Shown one piece after another: positions 9,047 through 20,295 of a stretch of 64,000 nt of DNA (the stretch's first letter is position 1; each line of letters begins with the position of its first letter). The translations under genes and the position numbers were made by a program. The notes below the pieces were generated by a model. That model ran no database searches, was not told the DNA's origin, and saw only the letters and a list, made by a program, of their open reading frames with translations. Origin of the DNA: Emiliania huxleyi CCMP1516 (taxonomy: Eukaryota > Haptophyta > Isochrysidales > Noelaerhabdaceae); the NCBI RefSeq assembly GCF_000372725.1, contig NW_005198091.1, positions 497,178 through 561,177 of the forward strand, in the 5' to 3' direction.

Positions 9047-12000
9047 CCCTCAGCGGAGCTGGGAAGAGGACCGCCGCAAGCGGCGTGGCGTGGAGCGGTT
9101 GTGCATCCCTCCGGGGGCCCCTCTGCGCCGGGGAGGCGTTGTTGGAGGCTAGGACGCAAGCGTCCGTCGCCCTTTTCAAACTCGGGGCCCACTCCGCTAC
9201 GCTCCGACCCGAATTTGGAGGGCCTAAAAGTTTAAGGTGTTGCTGCGCAAAAGGGGTCGGACACCGGGCGCAGCTCATGCTAAGAGCTAGAAGAGGAGAT
9301 AGAGAGAACAACCACCCTGTCCCGTTATTGCGTACACCAACACCACAAAACGCTCTCTCTCTCCTGTCCTCACTCAGGGGGGTCACAACTACCAAGTCCC
9401 TCGACTAGCTGCCACAGGGCGCAGCTGCCACAGGGCGCAGCTGGAGACGCTCCCCCTCAATCGGCATCCACCCCCACCCGCTCCAGCCCCACTTCTGCTG
9501 CCGAGAGAGCTGAATCGAAGCAAGCGAGCCATTGCATCTTGGCGTGCTCCTGGAGCGCGGCTTTCTGCGGCCACGAGCACGGCGGAGTCGGCGTCGTAGC
9601 GCGCATCGTTCCCGCTCATCGCCCATTCCTCCCGTGACGTGTGTCGGCCGCGATTCGATGTCGCCACCTTCATCGCCAACGAGGACTCCCTCGACTGCAG
9701 GGGGGCTCCGGCGCGGGGAGGGACTCCGCCTGCTGCGCTGGCCGACTGCGCCCTCCTCCTCCATGGGCTCGATCCGATTCCGCAGCGGCGGTGCTGCGCG
9801 GGAGGCGGCCGCGGGCACGCTGGGCTCGATCAGCGGCTTTCCCCTCAGGTAGCGCGAAAGCACGGATTTGGCGGACGTTCTTGGCTCAATTTTACGATGT
9901 CTTGGCACCAGCTGAAGGCTTGCATCCCACATCACGCAGTTCGTGCACGGTATTCGGATTTTGCTATTTGCTCGTGTGGGGGTATATCGCAGATTTGTCA
10001 ATGGTACCGCGTCTGCGACGCGGGCGCCTTGCGGGCAGAGCCCTTAGCCACCCTTTTATCTTGCGCGGTCATACGTAACGCGCGGCGCCTCAGCGGAGCT
10101 GGGAATAGGACCGCCGCAAGCGGCGTGGCGTGGAGTGGTTGAGCATCCCTCCGGGGGCCCCTCTGCGCCGGGGAGGCGTTGTTGGAGGCTAGGACGCAAG
10201 CGTCCGTCGCCCTTTTCAAACTCGGGGCCCACTCCGCTACGCTCCGACCCGAATTTGGAGGGCCTAAAAGTTTAAGGTGTTGCTGCGCAAAAAGGGTCGG
10301 ACACAGGGCGCAGCTCATGCTAAGAGCTAGAAGGGGAGCTAGAGAGAACGACTACCCTGTCCCGTTATTGCGTACACCAACACCACAAAAGCTCTCTCTC
10401 TCCTGTCCTCACTCAGAGGGGGGTCACAACTACCGAGTCTCTCGACTAGCTGCCACGTTGCCGACGGCGAGAGCGGATCTCCTCCTGCTCCGCAAGGAGG
10501 GTGGCCAAGGCTAAAGTCTTGCCGGAGCCGCCGGGCGTGTTGACGACTTGGAGAAGGTCGCCCTTGTACTTGTGCTTGTAGAGATGCTCGAGGGGGTGCT
10601 TAGTGGGGCGGTGCGCAGCCAGGCCAGCAGTGAGGGGAGGCGCACCCTCACTCTCCTCGGTTGCAGAGCTCGTCGGAGGCTGCGTCACGACGGGAGGGTC
10701 GCGACAGCAGTCCTCGGGCGAGCCGACGCGCATGTCCAACCAGCGCTGGGACTCGTTGTGACGGCAGACGCCGGCTGCCTCTCCAACCGCTTCTGCAGCG
10801 TCCTTCTTTGCCCGTGCATGGGCTCGATCCGATTCCGCAGCGTGTCGTCCCCAGCGGCGGTGCTGCGCGGGAGGCGGCCGCGGGCACGCTGGGCTCGATC
10901 AGCTTTCCCAGCACGGATTTGGCGGACGTTCGTGGCTTCAATTTTACGTTTGTCTTGGCACCAGCTGAAGGCTTGCCCCCGTCCACGGCGCAGATCGCCG
11001 GATTCGTGCACGGTATTCGGATTTTGGCTATTTGTTCGTGTGGGGGTATATCGCAGATTTGTCAATGGTACCGCGTCTGCGACGCGGGCGCCTTGCGGGC
11101 AGAGCCCTTAGCCACCCTTTTATCTTGCGCGGTCATAACGTGTGGAGGCTCAGCGGAGCTGGGAAGAGGACCGCCGCAAGCGGCGTGGCGCGGGTCGGTT
11201 GTGCATCCCTCCGGGGGCCCCTCTGCGCCGGGGAGGCGTTGTTGGAGGCTAGGACGCAAGCGTCCGTCGCCCTTTTCAAACTCGGGGCCCACTCCGCTAC
11301 GCTCCGACCCGAATTTGGAGGGCCTGAAAGTGTAAGGTGTTGCTGCGCAAAAGGGGTCGGACACAGGGCGCAGCTCATACTAAGAGCTAGGAGGGGAGAT
11401 GGAGAGAACAACCACCCTGTCCCGTTATTGTGTACACCAACACCACAAAGCTCTCTCTCTCCTGCTCCTCTCACACTCAGGGGGCGGTCACGACTACCGA
11501 GTCTAGCTGCCACGTTCAAAACCAGGACGGCGACAGTGATGGTGCTATCACGGGCATGGTCAGGGGAAAGTGGAGCGGGGGGGGCGAGCGTCAGCCAGCC
11601 AGGTACGGGATAGTAGAGCAAGCGCTTTGTGGGTGGCGGTGGGCGGCGGCGCTGGGTGGCCGGCCGAATCGTTAGCTGAGCTCCTCCCTCAAGCTCGATC
11701 ACGCATGACGCACGTAACCTGACAACGTCGGCGAGCTTCTGGATCAGGTTAGGTTGCTGGAGCACCTCCAACTCCTCCTCTGAGTCAGACACGCCAACGT
11801 CGACGACTGCGCCCTCCTCCTCCTCCTCCGATTCGCCGACTGCACCCTCCTCCTCCATGGGCTCGATCCGATTCCGCGCGTGTCGTCCTCAGCGGCGGTG
11901 CTGCGCGGGAGGCGGCCGCGGGCACGCTGGGCTCGATCAGCGGCTTTCCCTCAAGTTGCGCCGAAAGCACGGATTTGGCGGCCGTTCTGGGTTTCAATTT

Positions 12001-12190
12001 TACGGAAGTCTTGGCACCAGCTCAAGGCTTGCCCCCGGCCAGATCGTCGCGTTTTTGTGCACGGTATTCGGATTTTGCTATTTGTTCGTGTGGGGGTATA
12101 TTGCAGATTTGTCAATGGTACCGCGTCTGTCTGCGACGCGGGCGCGGGCGCCTTGCGTGCAGAGCCCTTAGCGTAAGCCTTAGCCACCCT
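9047..12190. repeat. Three tandem ~1.05 kb units with constant flanks and different interiors
   Basis: Module A (about 370 bp) occurs at about 9047, 10086 and 11147. Module B (about 320 bp) occurs at about 9756, 10810 and 11850. Each A is followed by an interior of about 340 bp and then a B. The A copies and B copies are nearly identical across units, differing by small indels and point changes. The three interiors do not resemble each other. On the minus strand interior 2 encodes a P-loop segment, interior 3 an acidic segment (SDSEEELEVLQQPNLIQKL), and interior 1 a frame reading AMSGNDARYDADSAVLVAAE. The boundaries are by eye and good to about 10 bp. Confidence 0.85.
10446..10739 (-). pseudogene. 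Helicase-like P-loop fragment inside the repeat array
   Basis: The frame is open for 97 codons and contains LLQVVNTPGGSGKTLALATL, a Walker A motif followed by a helix, preceded by basic residues (LEHLYKHKYKG). The style resembles the first motif of PIF1/Helitron-type or UvrD-type helicases, but motifs II to VI are not in this segment. It sits in interior 2 of the array, so it could be one exon of a broken or repeat-invaded helicase gene. Function is not claimed. Confidence 0.45.
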
Positions 12191-12202
12191 TTATGTCTTG
12201 CG

Positions 12203-12385
12203 CGCGGTCAAAATTGGCAGCCCTTCGAGTTCGCCGGCGAACTGGCGAACTGGTTCGTGAACTGGTTCGGTGAACTCGCGGTTCGTTCGGTTTCGGAGTT
12301 CGCTCTGGACGGCATCCCCTTGGTTCGCTGCATCGGTTCGGTCGTTCGCCCTTGGGTGCCCGAACCCTCGAACTAGTTCGTGAAC
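12203..12385. repeat. TTCG/CGAA-rich degenerate short repeats
   Basis: Dense occurrence of GGTTCG, GAACTGG and GTTCGTGAAC, including an imperfect palindrome (GAACTAGTTCGTGAACTCG). It lies between the end of the array and the next gene. Confidence 0.7.
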
Positions 12386-12437
12386 TCGAGCCTTTTCTTT
12401 TCTCCTCCCCCCCGACCCGCTTCACACCCGCAGCCGC

Positions 12438-13489
12438 GTGCCGAGGGCAAATTCGTTGACCTGTTTCTCCTCGAGGCACGGCCCTGCGCCCTCTGTTCTC
12501 CCCGCCTGGCATTTCATCGCAAATGGCCTCCGATTCGCAAAACAGGTGGCTCGCCGCCTGCTCGGTCATCGCAAAGGCATCACCGCGGCTGCGGCCGCGA
12601 CCAATTTTCTGGAGTCGCGGCTCGACCTCTCAAACGAAAAGCAGTGCGAGGTCTACGCGGCATCGGCGCGGTACCTCTCGCTCCGCATTCAGTCGACGCC
12701 CGAGATGAAGAAGGGACGCAATCCAGACATGGACGAGGAGGCGTCGCGCGCCTTTGTGGCAGTCTGCTTCGAGGTTGGAGAGGCGGACCTCAGGTGGAGA
12801 ACGTTTCGCGACCTCATCATGCGGCCTGGTGCGTCAGCGGGCGACACGCTGGGGATCGGCTCGCAGCATCCACGCTCGGCGCGTGAGGAGGCGGCACGGT
12901 ACGCACAGTTGCAGCACAGATTACACACCATCCCTGCGTGCAAGACCAACCTCACCTATTCCCGCTTAGCCTCGCCGCAGACGGCTGATGTCGAACCACT
13001 TGGACGTCCTCCACGACGTCACCAACCCGAGCCCTCTCACGCAGGCCTCCATCTCGCAGCCCTGCTCCACTTTCCGTGCAGCTCCGTCAGTACTGTTTAC
13101 GTTTCTCGCTTCCGTTCTTCCAGGTTGACGAGCTACAGCGGGTGCCTGAGTGCTACCGCCCACAGGTGGACATGATGCTGCGGGAGACCATCCGGCGACT
13201 GTGGGGACGTGGACCAGGCCCCGAGGATTTCGCGCTTTGGCAGTCTCTGGAGGAACGAATCGACGAGAACGACCCTGGCGGTGAGTTATATCTCCATATA
13301 TGCAGTGACACACATGAACATGATGTGACCGTGCATAATGTCTAACATCGGCAGAGCCTGCCCGCAGGTGAGATGCAAGCGGTGTGGGGCGCGACGGCGG
13401 CGTACCTCGATGGGCGAGTGCAGCGTACGCCTGAGCAAAAGGCGGGCCGCGAGCCGGAGATGAGCCTCGCAGCCTCGACAGCCTTTTTG
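12438..13489 (+). CDS. Duplicated-domain protein of unknown function, 3' truncated
   Basis: Exons 12438(?)-12898, 12981-13044, 13124-13280 and 13368 to about 13489 join in frame; donors are GT, GC and GT. The start is uncertain because the frame is open upstream. Two copies of a domain are visible. The first reads CEVYAASARYLSLRIQSTPE with KKGRNPDMDEEASRAF. The second reads MQAVWGATAAYLDGRVQRTP with KAGREPEMSLAASTAF. Between them is a linker with DELQRVPECYRPQVDMMLRE. Right after the second copy the sequence turns into a duplicate of the neighbouring Pro-rich gene (13489 onward matches 14182 onward), so the 3' part has been replaced. I do not recognise the family. Confidence 0.55.
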
Positions 13490-16342
13490 CATCGACGGTG
13501 GCCCAGACATCGGAGGCGGCGAGAGAGGCGGCGGCGGCGACGGCGGTGGCGGGGAGGGCGGCGGCGGCGAGGGTGGTGGCGGGGATGGGGGCGACATGGG
13601 CGGCGGAGAAGATGGTGGCGGCAGGGAGGGCGGGGGTGGCGACGGCGGGGGCGGTGATGGCGGTGGCAAGGAGGGCGGTGGCAGGGAGGGCGGCACGGGA
13701 GGAGATGGGAAAGGACTGAGATCGTGTATGGACTTGATAAAGGTCTCACTCACCTCACCCGAGGCACGGTGATTCGGTTCCGAGGTGGTGCAGTTCTGTC
13801 CATAGAAGAAGACGCACACCTCATCGCTCGAGCCTTTGACCTCGTACCCGCAGATCAGCGAGTCGGCAACGCTGACGTTGCAGCACGTATTGTCTGCGTC
13901 TGCGTCGCTGCTGTTGTAGGTGATCTCCTCAAAGCGGTCGTATCCGACGATCCGCGTGCCATCGCAGTACGCGTTGTGAGCGCCGCATGTCGACTCGCAC
14001 GGTGGCGGCGGCGACGGCGGGGGCGGGGATGGCGGTGGCGGCGAGGGTGGCAGCGGTGAGGGCGGCGGAGGTGGCTGGGGTGGTGGCAGCGGTGGCGTGG
14101 ACGGTGGTGGCGCTAAAGGCGGGGGCAGTGAGGGCGGTAGTGGTGAAGGCGGCGGCGGTGAAGGCGAGGGCGGCGACGAAGGCATCGACGGTGGCAGAGA
14201 CATCGGAGGCGGCGAGAGAGGCGGCGGTTGCAAAGGCGGTGGCGGCGAGGGCGGTGGTGGTGAGGGAGGCGGCGGCGAGGGAGGCAGAGACGATGGGGGC
14301 GGAGGCGAGGGCGGTGGAGGGGAGGGTGGCGGTGGTGAGGGTGGCGGTGGCGAGGGTGGCGGCGGCGAGGGCGGTGGTGGTGAGGGAGGCGGCGGTGAGG
14401 GAGGCAGAGAAGTGGGTGGTGGCGGTGAGGGAGGCGGAGGCGAGGGGGGCGGAGGCGAGGGAGGCGGAGGCGAGGGCGGGGAGCTGGAGGGCGGGGGCGG
14501 CGAGGGCGGGGGCGGCGAGGGTGGCGGCGGCGAGCGTAGATGCTGTGACGGAGAGGGAGGCGGAGGCGATGGCGGGGGCGGCGATGGCGGGAGCGGAAAG
14601 CGCGGCGGGAGAGAGGGCGGCGGCGTCGACGGTGGTGGTGGTGAGGGTGGTGGACGCGAGGGCGGGAGCGGGGAGGGTGGCGGTGGCGACGGCGGCGGCG
14701 GAGAAGGTGGTGGCGGCGAGGGCGGCTTGGAGGGCGGCGGTAGCGACGGCGGTGGTGGTGAGAGAGGCGGCGGCGAGGGCGGTAGGGAAGTGGGCGACGG
14801 CGGCGAGGGCGGTGGATGCGAGGGTGGTGGCGGCGAGGGCGGCGATGAGGGTGGCGGCGGCGAGGGACGATGCTGTGGCGGCGAGGGTGGTGGCGGCGAG
14901 GGTGGCGGCGGGGACGGCAGCGGCGGTAGTGAAGGAGGCGCAAACCCGAGGTATGCTTCACCACTCGCTGGTGCAGTGGCCTCGTTGATGCACTGGTCAT
15001 CACTTGTCACTACATCGTCCTTCGTGGTCCGAGCATATGTCAAGAACCTGCCGGCGTCCGTGCGTGGAACTTCTGGGCCTGCGGTGGCGGCAATTGACCC
15101 AAGGCAGTACGGTCGATCGGTGCCCATCGAGAGATCAGTAGCCACCCGTATCGAGCCACACAGGCCGCCACCACCGCTGCCGCACGCACGAGTCTCCCAG
15201 CTCGTGGACGCATCCTCAAAGGAATTGTATTCACCAAACGTCAGGATGTTGCTGAGCACGTGAGCCTCCTGGCACGGGAGCTGGGAGCACGTCGCCACCA
15301 CCTCGACGACAGCACCCGCCTGCAGCTTCGCATCGACGCCCGTGATGCCGCCGGCGTACGAGTACGAGTCGTTGTCGATGCAGACCAGCAGTAGCAGCTC
15401 ATCGCCTGGGTTGAGGCGATTGAGGCACGACGGGCCGCTGGTTGCAAAAGAGACACAAATGGGCTGTATCAGTAGGCTGGCCACGGCGATACAGTAGACG
15501 CGCTCATCTGGCGGGCTCGGTGGAGGTGGCGAGGGCGGCGATGCGAACCGTGGAGGAGGCCAGCGCGGAGGTGAGGAAGGCGGTGGTGGTGAGGACGGTG
15601 ACGGGGATGGCGGTGGCGAAGTAGGCGGCGGGAAGGGCGGCGGCGGTACGGGCGGTGATGAGGGCGGCGATGGCAGTGACTGACGCGGGAACGGTGGCGC
15701 AAACTCGAGATGCGTCTCACCGCTCGCTGCTGCGACGGCTGTATTCTCGCATTGGTCGTCTGCGGTCACCACATAGTCGTCTGTGGTCCGTGCATATGCC
15801 AAGAAGCCGCCGACCTCCTGGGGTGGAGTGGTCGGGCCTGCGGTGGCAGTGATGGTCCCAAGACAGGACGGCCGACCTGCGGGCATCAGCAGATCAGTAG
15901 CCACCCGTATCGAGCCGCACAGACCGCCGCCGCCGCCACACGCATGGTCCTCCCAGCTTGTAGACGCATCCCCAAAGGGCTCCCATCCCTCAAACGTCAG
16001 GATGTTGCTCAGCACGTTTGCCTCCTGGCACGGGAGCCGGGAGCACGTCGCCACCACCTCGACGACGGCGCCCGCCTGCAACTTCGCGGCAATGCCCTTG
16101 AAACCTCCGGCGGACCCCCACGAGTACGAGTCGTTGTCGATGCAGACCAGCAGCTTGAGCGTGTCGTCAGGCTTCAAGCGGTCTGGACGGCAGCGATGCC
16201 AGGGTTGGCCGCTGGCGGGCTGGAGGCAACTGGGCACGACGAGGAGCGAGCCCACGGCGATGCAATGCCCACGGTCATGCTCCTCTGCTGCCGCTGCGAG
16301 CATGACGAGCAAGCACGGCAGCGTCCGGCTGCGGGGCGCCAT
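13286..16342 (-). CDS. Pherophorin-like SPPP-rich secreted glycoprotein
   Basis: A single long frame from MAPRSRTLPC with a signal peptide. Two homologous Cys-containing domains of about 190 residues follow (shared motifs LLVCIDNDSYS, AKLQAGAVVEVVATCS, CGSIRVATDL), separated by a short SPPP linker. Then comes a very long SPPPP region of roughly 300 residues, a third, different Cys-rich domain (CESTCGAHNAYCDG to QNCTTSEP), and more SPPP. SPPP blocks are typical targets of prolyl hydroxylation and glycosylation in algal walls; the pherophorin comparison rests on this layout. The annotated end (to 13286) runs through sequence antisense to the upstream-neighbour exon, so the last 60 or so codons are doubtful. 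Confidence 0.75.
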   Translation of the reverse strand: MAPRSRTLPCLLVMLAAAAEEHDRGHCIAVGSLLVVPSCLQPASGQPWHRCRPDRLKPDDTLKLLVCIDNDSYSWGSAGGFKGIAAKLQAGAVVEVVATCSRLPCQEANVLSNILTFEGWEPFGDASTSWEDHACGGGGGLCGSIRVATDLLMPAGRPSCLGTITATAGPTTPPQEVGGFLAYARTTDDYVVTADDQCENTAVAAASGETHLEFAPPFPRQSLPSPPSSPPVPPPPFPPPTSPPPSPSPSSPPPPSSPPRWPPPRFASPPSPPPPSPPDERVYCIAVASLLIQPICVSFATSGPSCLNRLNPGDELLLLVCIDNDSYSYAGGITGVDAKLQAGAVVEVVATCSQLPCQEAHVLSNILTFGEYNSFEDASTSWETRACGSGGGGLCGSIRVATDLSMGTDRPYCLGSIAATAGPEVPRTDAGRFLTYARTTKDDVVTSDDQCINEATAPASGEAYLGFAPPSLPPLPSPPPPSPPPPSPPQHRPSPPPPSSPPSPPPPSHPPPSPPSPTSLPPSPPPLSPPPPSLPPPSKPPSPPPPSPPPPSPPPPSPLPPSRPPPSPPPPSTPPPSLPPRFPLPPSPPPPSPPPPSPSQHLRSPPPPSPPPPSPPPPSSSPPSPPPPSPPPPSPPPPSPPPPTSLPPSPPPPSPPPPSPPPPSPPPPSPPPPSPPPPSPPPPSSLPPSPPPPSPPPPSPPPPLQPPPLSPPPMSLPPSMPSSPPSPSPPPPSPLPPSLPPPLAPPPSTPPLPPPQPPPPPSPLPPSPPPPSPPPPSPPPPCESTCGAHNAYCDGTRIVGYDRFEEITYNSSDADADNTCCNVSVADSLICGYEVKGSSDEVCVFFYGQNCTTSEPNHRASGEVSETFIKSIHDLSPFPSPPVPPSLPPPSLPPPSPPPPSPPPPSLPPPSSPPPMSPPSPPPPSPPPPSPPPPSPPPPLSPPPMSGPPSMQKGCRGCEAHLRLAARLLLRRTLHSPIEVRRRRAPHRLHLTCGQALPMLDIMHGHIMFMCVTAYMEI

Positions 16343-16435
16343 TGTGTTGCCTGTGTGCCCGGATCCATCCACGAGATGTCTTCCCGTCCGCCCGTCGGCG
16401 ACACCTATCGATTCGAATTAGACCTCGTTTCCCCC

Positions 16436-16479
<44 letters not shown>

Positions 16480-17580
16480 TTGTTTGCGTGCCAAATTTTG
16501 TTTTTCCGCGACAAGCTGGAGACCGGGTCCTAGGCGAGGAGAGCGACGATACGCCAGCGTTAGTTCCCCCCCCCCCCCCCCTCGATCGAAAAGGGAATAC
16601 CTCCCTTTCTCAGTGTACGTAGCTCTTACGTGCATTCCCCGGCCGGAGGAGGACTGCTGACGGGGTTTGCGGTGAGAAGCGATCCGAACGTGGCATTCGG
16701 GTGATCAGATCACTACCGCCGAAACGCAAGAGCACGCGACGCATCGGGCTCATCATACTAGCATCCACCTTGCGGGCCGATCTTCTGGCCCAGCGAGGAT
16801 GCTGCCGGAGCACTCGCGGGTTTCTGGCCGAACGAAAATTATACAGCGCGCGTTAGGGGTGCGTGGTACACCGAAAAATTACCATTTTTCATAAAGTCCT
16901 CAAGCCTGTCTGGTATAGCCCCAGCCGACTCCGCGTGAACTCTCGAGGGATCTCGAGTCGACGCAGCTCGGACGTCGACGCGAGCCAATCCGATGCCTTT
17001 GATCGACCGATGCGCTCGCGCGCGCGCGCAAAACGCGCGACTCTGCGCCTTCGGCGCGGCTGCACCGCCAGCGCGCGGCGCGGCGCGCAGAGTGGACGAA
17101 CATACCAGGCCAGAGTCTGGGGCTCTGCTGCGCAGAGCTCAAACTCGACGTCGCTCGCATCCGCGCGCACGACCGCATCGCAGCTGTGGGCGCCGGCCAA
17201 TGAGTGCCAGGTGGGTGCTCCAGGGGGGGCCGCCGAGAGTTTGCGAGGAGCACGACCTCGCCAGGCTCACCACGGCGGTGCATGCAGTTGAAGCGACTGT
17301 AGCTGCAGACGCTCCCTGCTGCTCGGTGTAACTCTGTTCACGTAAACGCACAACCCCGGGCCCCGAAATCGCACAGTGATGACAGTGACATGCAACACGG
17401 GCTGTTCACAGCCTTGTTATTGAGAAGAAAATACCTTCACACCGAGTAGCTGGGTGGGAGTGGCTGCGGCTGCAGACCCTCAAGCAAGGCCTTCGAAAGG
17501 CGAGGTACCTCCGGGGTCCGCTCTCGTACTCGCTCTCGCTCGCTCGTTCAGCAGGAACCCAGCTTGGAAGCCAGCGCGGT
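16343..17580. other. Intergenic with microsatellite and dispersed repeats
   Basis: It holds a (GA)n tract at 16438-16478, a C-run at 16566-16581, and a dispersed repeat at about 16617-16670 whose inverted copy is at 59204-59262. The 26-bp repeat at 17336-17361 is shared with 8064-8089. Frames through 16990-17300 look like chance openings in GC-rich DNA. Confidence 0.5.
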
Positions 17581-20295
17581 ATGATTGCCACAGCGCGCGA
17601 GCACAGTAACGACTGCGACAGGACTTGGTGCATCGCGCGATCAGTGCTGCTGGCGTGCGCTCTGGCGGCGGTGGGCGCTTGGCCGGCCCCACCGGCCTGG
17701 CAGCTCGATCTGCCGCAGTCGATTGCCGCAGCTGAGGCCGAGGCGGCAGAGTACCTGACGCCCGGGCAGGGCGAGTCGGTGCCGTTTGCCGAGGCTGCTC
17801 CAACCGAGAGGCACGTGGCGATGCGGAGCGACTGTGCGCCTCTCACGATCGGGCAGGCCCTCTTCGACAAGTGGCTTGGCGGGAGTACGACGGCAGTGAC
17901 TCGGGCGGCGCTCGCCTCGCTGCCGCAGCGCACGCGCCTCGCGAGCGTGCTGCCACTGCTCGGGCTGGGCGGCTCGGAGCTTCTGATGGAGCACCCGACT
18001 GGATATCGGATGCGCGTGCAGAACGTGACGCTCGTCGAGGTTGGGGAGGAGTACAGCGTGAGGTTCGGCGTCTGCTGGGACGACCTCGAGTGGTGGGAGC
18101 AGCAGGACGTGCTCACCCGCTTGTGGGACTCGCGCGCGCCTGACGGCCTCGAGATCGTGACTTTAGATGCGGAATGCGCCTGAAGACACCACCCTCGAGG
18201 AGGCTCCGTGGGGTTGCAATGGTATTGTGTCGTCCCCACCCTGAGGCGCCCCAGACCCTGCTTTCCAGGATCGTGATCACCACCATCTCGGTCGACCTCG
18301 AGCTCGACTTCGCTATCGAGCAGCAGCTCGGCCCGTGGCTCAGCTACGTGCACTACCTCGAGGGCCGGATGGCCGTCTCGCTGACGGGCTTCCTCACGCT
18401 GCACCTCGACCTCAACGCGATGCACGAGCGGGCTGTCCCCGCGTGCGATGGCAAGTTCGAGTTTGTCCACCTCTCCACCGAGGTGGGCGGCATCTACTCG
18501 GACCTGCGCCTCGCGGGCACCGTCAAAACGCTCGTGCAAGGCATCGCGCCCCTGTTTGCCCAGGAGGTGGCGCCGATGCTCTGCCGCGGCGACCTCGCAG
18601 ACGTCGCGGGCCTCACGGTGTCGCACGGGATGGGGGTCGAGCTCTTCGACGATGACGGGCGCAGGACGCACTTCCCGGGGCTCGCGCTCGAGGTGCAGCG
18701 CCGCATCCGGAGCCACGAGCAGCTCTTGGGCTTCCTGCGCGGCCCGAACACGGACGAGCGGCGGCAGGCGGCGCTGGTCGACCGCGCGAGGCTGCACGAG
18801 GTTGGCGTCTCGGCGATGCTCGGGGAGGGGCGCTTCTCCAACGTGCCGCCGCTGCCGCTGCGACTGGGCCGAGGTGCACGGCATCCCTCTTTACGCCTCT
18901 AGCTGTGGTCAGGTGCCTGCTTACTACGACGACTTCCTCGAGGCAGGCGGGGAGCTGCCGACGGCCAAGGACCTCGCCGCGACGGACGCGGCGATGGAGG
19001 AGGGCCTCTTCGGTCTGACGGACGGCAGCGGCGCGTACTTGACGAGAGTGGACCTCTTCGTCGAGACGAGCGCCATGCTCGCGGGGGAGACGCAGCCGAT
19101 CCCGATCTTGGTCGAGCGGCCCCTGACGACGACGGCGGTGGCGAGCTGCGACGGCTGGGACTGCTCGGTCCGCGGGCAGGTCTGTGCGCAAGGATGGACT
19201 TGCTGCGCGGAGGCCCGTGCGCTGGGCTGTACGGGAGGCTTGTGCTGGTTTGCCAACAGCGACCTGCCCTCGGCGGGCAAGTGCACCCCAGAGGCGGCGA
19301 CGGCAGAGTCCAAGCTGTCCGCTGCAAAGGCGTCGGCGGCCAAGGTGGCGGTGGCGGTGACGCACCCCTTCCGGACGTCGCCCGAGGCAGTCTACGGCTG
19401 CCACAAGCTGACGAGCCACGAAGCCGTCGGTGTGGACAGCGAGCGCCCGCCGCCGCCGCCGCCGCCCGGCCCGCCCCAGCACTGCACCCGCAGGCCGCAG
19501 CTGGAGGTGGTGGCGCGTTTCACCCCGTCGGAAGAGGGGCTCGGCTTCCTGATTGGCGGCTCGGGGCGCGGCTCTTTCGAGATGGAGCTACGCGCGCCCA
19601 GCCGCGGCGAGATGCGCGCGGTGCTGCGGGAGGAGCGCGGCCCTGACCACCGGGCGGACACGTGGGCCGTCGACGCGGCCAGCGCCGCGGGCGAGCCGCT
19701 GCGCAGGTACGGGAAGGTGGAGCGGCGCAGCGGGGTGGGAGGGTCGATGGTTGCGGACCGGTTCGTGTACTCGCAGTGGAGGCGCGAGCAGGCCTGGGCG
19801 TGGCCGTGGGGCGGCGGAGGGGAGGAGCGGGAGGAGCGGGAGGTGCTGTCGCCTCTGCTCGAGCTGGACGTGCTGCAGGCGCCGTCCTGGTCAGAGATGG
19901 GCAAGGGGCGGCCCTCCGAGTCGCTGCCGCCGCTGCGGGCGGTCATCCGGCTCGCGGGCACCGACACCGTGGTCGGGGTGGTTGGCGAGTCGCGGAGTGG
20001 CCGCCACTTTGGGCTCTGGCGCGAGATGGTCGTGTGGGCCGCGAGGGACGTCGACGTGCTCGGCGGGTTTGCTCTCAGCTTCGCCTCCGTCTTCATGGCC
20101 GAGGGATGGGAGGCGCTCCGCAAGCTCGCCGACTCGCCGTGGGCGCTGAGCGCGGCGGCGGCGGGGGCGCCGTTTGCCGCGAGGCACGCGCTGCACGATG
20201 CCGCCGCGAGGGGGGACGGGCCGCTCCGGTTCAGCTTCGACTTTGCCCCGGGTGGCGTGCTGCGGGATGCGAGCGCGCACGCAGCCGCGGACTGA
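17581..20295 (+). CDS. Large secreted or membrane-anchored protein with Cys-rich knot
   Basis: Three coding blocks in different frames. Block 1, 17581 to about 18155, opens with a hydrophobic anchor (VLLACALAAVGAWPAPPAW). Block 2 is about 18250-18840 and block 3 about 18890-20295. Block 1 to 2 needs an intron whose exact sites I could not fix. Block 2 to 3 is either a very short GC-AG intron (about 43 bp) or a one-base frameshift, since the skipped bases also translate sensibly (WAEVHGIPLYASS). Block 3 carries a compact Cys-rich unit (CDGWDCSVRGQVCAQGWTCC, then GLCWFANSD), a short poly-Pro linker, and a long beta-rich C-terminal part. The neighbours do not suggest a role and no family is recognised. 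Confidence 0.6.

Noticed and set aside
13987..15263. Plus-strand Gly/Glu/Ala-rich frames of 330-390 codons
   Set aside because: They are antisense of the SPPP repeats of the pherophorin-like gene.
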